64,000 nucleotides of DNA, taken from Cervus elaphus (Eukaryota > Chordata > Mammalia > Artiodactyla > Cervidae). The stretch covers positions 37,840,001 to 37,904,000 of the forward strand of contig NC_057831.1 of NCBI RefSeq assembly GCF_910594005.1, read 5' to 3'. The translations under genes were made by a program, and so were the position numbers. Positions 57,961 through 64,000 of this stretch are shown here, in pieces; positions within the stretch are counted from its first letter, which is position 1; the number at the start of each line of letters is the position of its first letter. A model generated the notes under the pieces. That model saw nothing but the letters and a program-made list of their open reading frames with translations. It did no database searches and was not told the DNA's origin.

Positions 57961-58175
57961 GTGGCTCAGACGGTAAAGCCTCTGCCTACAATGTGGGAGA
58001 CCTGGGTTCAATCCCTGGGTCGGGAAGATCCTCTGGATAAGGAAATGGCAACCCGCTCCAGTACTCTTGCCTGGAAAATCCCATGGATGGAGGAGCCATC
58101 CACGGACTGTAGGAGTCTGTGGGGTTGCAAAGAGTCGGACATGACTGAGCGACTTCACTTTACTTTTACTTTTAT
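57961..58175 (+). mobile_element. Bov-tA SINE, sense, head-to-head with the preceding SINE
   Basis: It opens directly at gtggctcagacggtaaag, with A-box region tggctcagacgg (57962-57973) and B-box region ggttcaatccc (58005-58015), both close to functional tRNA promoter consensus. The tail ends catgactgagcgacttcact. A 12 bp local repeat (gaggagccatccacgg) makes it slightly longer than its relatives. Confidence 0.9.
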
Positions 58176-58845
58176 GTTTAAAAATGAAACTCTCAATATT
58201 AAGTAGTAATACAAGTCCGAGAAGAGCATACCATTTATATAAAAATTAAAAAAACAAATATTGTTTATTACCATGTAGAGAAATGTAGCAAACCCTAAAG
58301 AGAAGAAAGAAAATGACAAATGAAAAATTTTGATCCGAGGTTACCCCTGGGGAGGAGGGGAAGAAATACAGTCAGGGAGGGACACACAGTTATTAATAAT
58401 GTCTTGATGTTTTAGCTGAATAGTAAATACATGTGCTCATTTTATCCTTATTTTTTGTACTTTCCATATAGGTACAATGTAATTTTTTATGTGTGAAATA
58501 TTTCATGAAACTGCCAAGATTCCACACCAAGCTCTGTTTTCAAAAATGCTGCCATGAAACTGGTCAATGCTGTTCTGTAGTATACAGAGGAGATTTTTAG
58601 ACACATTGGGAATATGGGAAGCATGGATTTTGCTGAATTCTAGTGCCTTCTGGGGTGAATATACTTTAAAGGTGCAGATGACACAAAGCTTCTGCAGCAG
58701 TATGAACTGTACATACCACAACCACCACAGATCTGCAGCTGATTTACAGAGCAAACTTCGGAAGCTGTGACTAAACTCAGTTTATCTTTCCTCAGAGGCA
58801 ATATAAGCCCGGGCACTATCAGCTTGGGCATCCTATCCTATCCTT

Positions 58846-59366
58846 TTTTTATTGAAGTATAGTTGATTTACAATATTACATTAGTTTCATGTTTACAAAT
58901 AGTATATTTTAATAGATTATACTCCATTTAAAGTTATTATAAGATATTGACTATATTCCCTGTGCTGTACAATATATCCTTGTAGTTTATTTATTTTATA
59001 TATAGTAGTCCGTGTCTCTCAGTCTCCTATCCCTATCTTGCCCATCCTCCCTTTCCTCTCCCCACTGGCAATACTAGTTTGTTCCCTATATCTGTGAGTC
59101 AGATTCTGTTTTGTTATATTCATTTATTTGTTTTATTTTTTAGATTTCACATATGTATTAATATAAAGTCTTTTTCTCTCTCTGTCTTATTTTACTAAGC
59201 ATAATCCATCTAGGTCTATCTATATTGTTGCAAATGGCAGAATTTCCTTCTTTTTATGGTTGAGTAAAATTCCCATTGTGTGTTTATGTATATATATTTA
59301 TATATATGTGCACATACATACCTCTTTATCCATTCATCTGTTGATAGACACTTAGGTTGCTTCCAT
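58846..59366 (-). repeat. L1 3' end, antisense
   Basis: ttgaagtatagttgatttac, then attccctgtgctgtacaata, gttgcaaatggcagaatttc and ttgatagacacttaggttgc; same subfamily as the split copy at 45091-46045. Confidence 0.8.
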
Positions 59367-59815
59367 CCTATCCTGTCCCTGAGATTCAAAGGAAATGACA
59401 CTTGAACCTCCAGTAAACATACAGTGGGAATCCCAGCATCATCCACCTTTTGGGCTGGCTTCTGTTCTCCTAGACCCCCCCAGCTCCACATCCCTGCTTC
59501 CACTGGACTCATTCCCTTAAGGAATCTGCTCAAGGCCCTGATGTGCTTTCCTGCCTCTGGAGACATTGCCAAGTGGTGAACAATGCCAGATCACCTTTAC
59601 TTTCCCAAGGACCATCTCTACAGGGGCTGGGGCAGCAGACCAGCTGCAATGTTGGGAGGGGTGTCACACTGCAGAACATCATAGCTCAGCAAGTAGCTCA
59701 AAGATGGATACCAGGCATCTAGGTTCTTAAAGTTATGTCAAGGAAATTTTCAGCCATTCACTGTTGTGTTTTATATCCATTTGCTATGTCTTTTAGTTGC
59801 CATCTCTACACAGCT

Positions 59816-60034
59816 GGGCTTCCCTGGTGGCTGGAACAGTAAAGAATCTGCCTGTAACGCAGGAGATCTGGGTTAGATCCCTGGGTCGGGAAGATCCCCT
59901 GGAGAAAGGATTGGCTACCCACTCCAGTATTCTTGCCTGAAGAACTCCATGGACAGAGGAGCCTGGCGGGCTGAAGTCCATGGGGTCACAAACAGTCAGA
60001 CACAACTGAGTGATTAATACTTTCACTTCACTTT
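59816..60034 (+). mobile_element. Bov-tA SINE, sense
   Basis: Head gggcttccctggtggctgga, B-box region ggttagatccc, body cactccagtattcttgcctg, tail gacacaactgagtgattaat. Confidence 0.9.
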
Positions 60035-60622
60035 CCATACACCTAGGTGGTACTGATTTCAACATTTGTCAGGTAAGGAATAAAATAATTTGTTAAGTAA
60101 CTTTCTAAGGTTCTAGACAGTCTGTGGTTGACCCATGATATGAATCCAGGCCTAGCTGACTGCATAGCTAGGACTCTTTCCCTGTATCACACTGACCTGT
60201 AAACATCTCAGATATCATGACATGCATGGTTTATAAAGAATCCACACACAAATTCTAAGGTGCCCCTCTCCCCAAGGAGGACACATGGAGAAGGCAACCG
60301 GAAACAGCAGGGAAGAGGCATGAAAAGTCAACATGAAAACAGATGCCCATCTAGGACCCACAGGGAGAGGGCAGAATTTGGTAATGGTGGTTATTCAGGA
60401 TCCCTTTCACAACTAAGGAAACCTTGACTGTACCCCTGATGTGCCCCAGAGATACAAGGAATTGTATCTCCTTGTATTTTGCTTTCTCCTTGCAGCAATC
60501 CTGAGGCAGGTAGATAAGGTGGGCACTGTGCCTTTGAGATCAGGATAGGGAGTCCTGGGGAAAGCTCAAGGTGGTGGTCTAAGCAGTGGTAAGGATGGAA
60601 CCAGAACAAAATCTCCTGACAC

Positions 60623-61018
60623 TGTTACAGACTGAATTGGGTTCCCTTCAAAATTCCTGTGTTGAAGCCCTAACCCCCAGTGTGACTATGTTTGGAAAGA
60701 GGGCCATTTAGGAGGTAATTAAGGTTAAATTAGGTCATACGGGTGGTGTCCTAATCTGACAGGACTTGTGTCTTATTCAAACAGGAAGAGACATCAGAGA
60801 TGTCTTTCTTTCCATGTGTGTGCAGAAGAAAGTCCATGTGGGGACAGAATAAGAGGGTGCCATTGACAAGCTAGGAAGAGATCCCTCATAAAAAACCCAC
60901 ACTAACAGCACCATGATCTTGAACTCTGAGCCTCCAGAACTATGAGAAGATAAATTTCCGATGATCAAGCCACAGCGTCTGTGGCATTTGGTTATGTCAG
61001 CCCAAGTTGACTAATACA
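60623..61018 (+). repeat. MaLR solo LTR (MLT1/MST-like), TG...CA ends intact
   Basis: It starts TGTTACAGACTGAATTGGGT and ends agttgactaataca. Internal marks: ttgaagccctaaccccca, ggaggtaattaaggttaaat and ctgagcctccagaactatga. No proviral interior, so a solitary LTR of an ancient ERVL-MaLR insertion. Confidence 0.8.
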
Positions 61019-61534
61019 GAAGTCCACACATGACTGTCAGAACCCAACCCTGGCCCATCATTCTAATGACCCTCAGGCCATCAAAGAGCACTTATAATGA
61101 CTTTCTTTAGAGCACAACCCACCTTCCGTCTTTGTACCAACCACCAGTTAATGTTCCCATTTGAAGGCCTCTTCTCCCAGAAGAAATACCACCTTCACTT
61201 GTGTCTCCTGGTACACTCAGAAGGATTTCTCAGACTCTCTTTTATGGGCTAGCAATCCCTAAGGCTCTGTTTTTGACAGCACTTTCTTGCTCTGCAAATT
61301 CTCCCTGGGAAAGTTGCCAAGAGACCTATTTCCATGAGAATCTTGGACAGTCTCCTCCATACCAATAAGTACCCAGTCTAGAATCAACCTTTACTAAATA
61401 TTTGCTGAATGAATGAGTAAATAAACAAATAAACAGACTGTCCTCTAAGAGTTGATCATTTCTAAAACTGAATCTCTAGTCGAGATATCTTTTCTGATTT
61501 CCAGCCCTACAGTCTCAGTCAGGGACTGCCCACA

Positions 61535-61740
61535 ATAAATGTTGCATAACAAACTACCATGCAAACTCAATGACTTACACCAAGAAGCATTCGTTCTCAT
61601 GTAGGGTAACTGTGGTCAGGCGTGGCTGAGTGCATCTACCCTGCGTTTCAGGTCCTGTATGGTCTGGGCTTGGCTTGAGTTGGGAGCTGGATTAAGGTCT
61701 GCTCACTAGCACTAGGCTGTAGAGGCAGAGGCCAGTCAGC
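61535..61740 (-). repeat. Old LTR or MLT1-like fragment, antisense
   Basis: The run gcataacaaactaccatgca then gtgcatctaccctgcgtttc suggests an MLT1-family relative; too diverged to be sure. Confidence 0.35.
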
Positions 61741-61809
61741 ACATGATTTTCTCAAGGTGATCACCTAAATGCACAAACACATTTAAAGCCTCTACCTGTG
61801 TGTACACTT

Positions 61810-61965
61810 TAACGTTCCATGTGTGTGCATGTGTGTTAGTTGTTCAGTCATGTTCGACTCTTTGTGACCCCATGGGCTGTAGCCTGCCAGGCTCCCCTGT
61901 CCATGGAATTCTCCAGGCAAGAATGCTGGAGTGGGTTGCTGTTTCCTTCTCCGCTAACATTCCAC
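61810..61965 (-). mobile_element. Bov-A SINE, single unit, antisense, with target duplication
   Basis: taacgttcca (61810-61819) and taacattcca (61955-61964) flank about 120 bp of one Bov-A unit (ttgttcagtcatgttcgact to gttgctgtttccttctccg). No tRNA-like head. Confidence 0.85.
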
Positions 61966-62745
61966 AGACCAAAGAAAATCTAAGAAGCGCATCATCAATG
62001 GGAAGAGGACAGAATCTCTGCTTATAGGGTACAGGAAGACATTAGAGATGAGTGAATATTCACTGAACAATAATGCAAAATCCAATCCAGCACAACTGGA
62101 CATCAACTGTAGGGCAAGACCTCTCCACCCTGAATGTCTTACAAGCTCCTTAAATTCTCTGTGTCATTTGCCAAGAATCTAGCCCCCTGCCAATTTCTTC
62201 CTTCTGGAGAATTAAGTCCTCAGGTCTATCACCAACTAGCTGGGCATCCTGCTGAATTTGGGCAGAACATCCAATTCTTTCTGACAGTTCTCCTGAATTC
62301 TGAATCATTCACCTTCTGGAACCCCTCACTGCCCTGGCCCACACAGCTGACCAGCTCTCCCACTGCAGACATGAGACCGATTCACACCTATGTTTTCTAA
62401 GCTTTCTGGACTTTGTGTCCCCAGATATCCTCAATAGGATGCTTATTTCCCAACTCCCACCTGCTCAGTGCTCGTCAGCCTCAGCTACCAAGAGCCCACC
62501 CAGCCCTGTGCATGTTTGCCAGGAGGAGACTGGACCCTGGAAGGTCCTTTAAAGCACTCACCCTTACACCTTCTGAAGCAAGATTCTTTTATTAGCTCTT
62601 CTCTGGGGACAGCACCACATGGACTTGGCTAGAAGCTACCTCCTATGGAACTGACATTAGGACCCAACAAAGGGGAAAGAGGTCAGTGAAAGAGTTACTG
62701 ATTAACTTTTGTTTTCCTGGTTTAGATTATACTCAGGATGCATGC

Positions 62746-62772
62746 ACGCACACACACACAGACACACACACC
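62746..62772 (+). repeat. (AC)n microsatellite, interrupted
   Basis: gcacgcacacacacacagac followed by more ac units. Confidence 0.85.
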
Positions 62773-64000
62773 CTCTGCTCAGTTCTAATCTCCTTGCTCA
62801 TGTTTACTTAGGCTGTCACCAGGTAATTTGATAGGCTTCTTCAGGACAAATGGGCCCTGCCCCAGGGACCTGAGGACAGGAATAGCAAGTCTGGACAGAC
62901 GCACTTGGCAGTGTGAAGAGGAAAAGCTGTGCAGGATGAATGTCACGGTATTGCTGGCTCTTGCTTGCTGTATTAATTTCTCCCTTAAAAGAAAACTGAC
63001 CCATTTTTTCCAGCCCACAGCCCTGATGGACTTGTATTCAGAGGCCATCCTTCCCCCACATAAAGAGCTGTATTGTACTTAATGATAAGCCTTTTAATGG
63101 AATTTGCTATTTCTGGATCTCTCTCTGGGAAATGCCCATTAATGAGCCTGCAAGTGCAGGGAAAAGCAGATGTTTGGGGGCGGGGGGATATGCTTCAAGG
63201 GCAGACCACCCTGGAAAGAAAATGGACAAACACTAGTAACAGGTTCTTTTTCATGTCCTTGAAATTGGGTTGATTTACCCAAAACTATGACTTAAATAAA
63301 CTTTGTCTTCAAAATATAAAGCTATCACTCCTCGTGCTACCCACCCCCCATATCCTATTTGTATAAATCCTTACTCTACCCACAAATGCTTCTATAATTC
63401 TAATCATAACAAAATCATCAGCAGACCGCAAAGCTAGACCAAGACACATGGATAACTTAGCAGGTTAACATCTGTCACTCCTTCAAACCTGTAATTGGTC
63501 AATGCCTATTTAAGAGACTGAATGCAACATGAGGAGAAAGATGGAGCAGAACTGCTGAGGGAAGATTAATTTTTCTTTAACTGTCTGGAGCAATTCAGCT
63601 CTGGCCCCAAACCTGCATATTTACTCAGCAAAACCAAAGCCTTGACATTAACCAGCGGTGCCCTCCTTCACAAAGCAGTTTATTGTTCATTCACTATTTC
63701 ACAACCCCTTCCAAGTCACACCTGCAACTGGAAACAGCCAGTGAAGATTGTGCAATACCACCCTTAAGGGTGGGGTGATGGTGTTCTACCATTTTGGCAT
63801 CCTTCTGCACTTCCTGTGATGTGCTGGCACCCAGTGATGCATTTGTATCACTTATGGATGAAAGTTTTGCTGGCACACCCACCCTTTAATATGTCTCTTA
63901 CTGGCACCCCCTCTGTTTTGGCATTAATGGAGGTGCTAAAGATATATTTAAAAGGTATAAGGCGAGGTCCTTGTCATCAAGGGTTTAACAGTTCAAAGTA
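62773..64000. other. Unassigned right end of the window
   Basis: Unremarkable intronic-looking sequence. Overlapping open frames of 62-87 codons at 62785-63082 on both strands show no domain. I see no CpG-rich promoter and no start exon here. Confidence 0.5.

Larger units (their letters stand above)
4247..64000 (-). other. FAM184B: FAM184B transcription unit, partial (6 internal exons and introns)
   Basis: The six exons join into 1458 coding bases, 486 codons without a stop. Introns between them measure 969, 1276, 574, 12,119 and 1845 bp in transcript order. Everything from 22488 to the right edge is inferred to be intron 1, at least 41.5 kb, because no upstream exon, CpG-island promoter or start codon context for the family's N terminus was seen there. 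FAM184B is a roughly 1060-residue protein in human from memory, so the window holds a little under half the coding sequence. The left end of the gene is also missing. Confidence 0.85.
22488..64000 (-). other. FAM184B intron 1 (inferred), repeat-filled
   Basis: After the acceptor at 22488-22489 no further exon of the gene was seen. I looked for a GC-rich promoter region and for coding sequence of the family's N terminus and saw neither, so the start exon should lie beyond the right edge. Stretches that hold nothing I can name are 30844-31689, 31801-33129, 33809-35925, 38961-39489, 39621-40734, 42906-43798, 49441-50764, 50908-51920, 56700-57444 and 61955-62745. I see no nested gene. Confidence 0.6.

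Noticed and set aside
57961..58030. Possible tRNA-Glu gene from A- and B-box sequences
   Set aside because: The boxes belong to the tRNA-like heads of Bov-tA SINEs. No mature cloverleaf with an acceptor stem and anticodon arm is present, and the sequence continues into the Bov-A tail.

Overview
The window is nuclear DNA of a ruminant (Pecora: cattle, sheep, goat or a relative). The evidence is the set of ruminant-lineage retroelements visible throughout: BovB (RTE-type LINE), Bov-tA and Bov-A SINEs with tRNA-Glu-like heads, CHR-2-type SINEs and ruminant L1 3' ends. These lie among older mammalian repeats (MIR, L2, MLT-type LTRs, hAT MITEs). I cannot separate cattle from sheep or goat by eye. 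Nothing looks bacterial, plasmid or viral in organisation. There is no operon, CRISPR array, rRNA gene or standalone tRNA gene.

One protein-coding gene is supported. It is on the minus strand and I recognise it as FAM184B, a long coiled-coil protein. Six consecutive internal coding exons are present, read right to left: 22487-21732, 20762-20627, 19350-19211, 18636-18430, 6310-6200 and 4354-4247. Each is bounded by AG acceptor and GT donor dinucleotides. The phases chain correctly (0-0, 0-1, 1-0, 0-0, 0-0, 0-0), and together they encode 486 uninterrupted codons. The first exon, with the start codon, should lie to the right of base 64000. The C-terminal exons should lie to the left of base 1. 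In mammals FAM184B sits in the LAP3-MED28-FAM184B-DCAF16-NCAPG-LCORL neighbourhood (general knowledge; none of those neighbours is visible here).

Layout. 1-4246: intron downstream of the last visible exon, with MIR, a hAT MITE and an MLT1-type LTR. 4247-6310: two short exons. 6311-18429: a 12.1 kb intron filled by a 5'-inverted BovB, an L1 3' end, and a 2.9 kb element that looks like a ruminant L1 5' region joined directly to an L1 3' region with no ORFs between. 18430-22487: four clustered exons, the largest (756 bp) being strikingly GC- and CpG-rich. 22488-64000: at least 41.5 kb of intron 1 holding only repeats and unremarkable AT-rich sequence. Its notable structures are an inverted BovB pair (36.5-38.1 kb), a SINE nested in an L1 (45.2 kb), a cluster of three SINEs including a head-to-head pair (57.4-58.2 kb), and solo LTRs near 30.4 and 60.6 kb.

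I found no previously undescribed biological system. The most interesting observations are structural: the ORF-less L1-like element, the twin-primed BovB, the inverted repeat pairs inside a transcribed intron, and the CpG-dense coding exon. Repeat names come from recognition, not a database search; boundaries of old repeats are approximate to some tens of bases.
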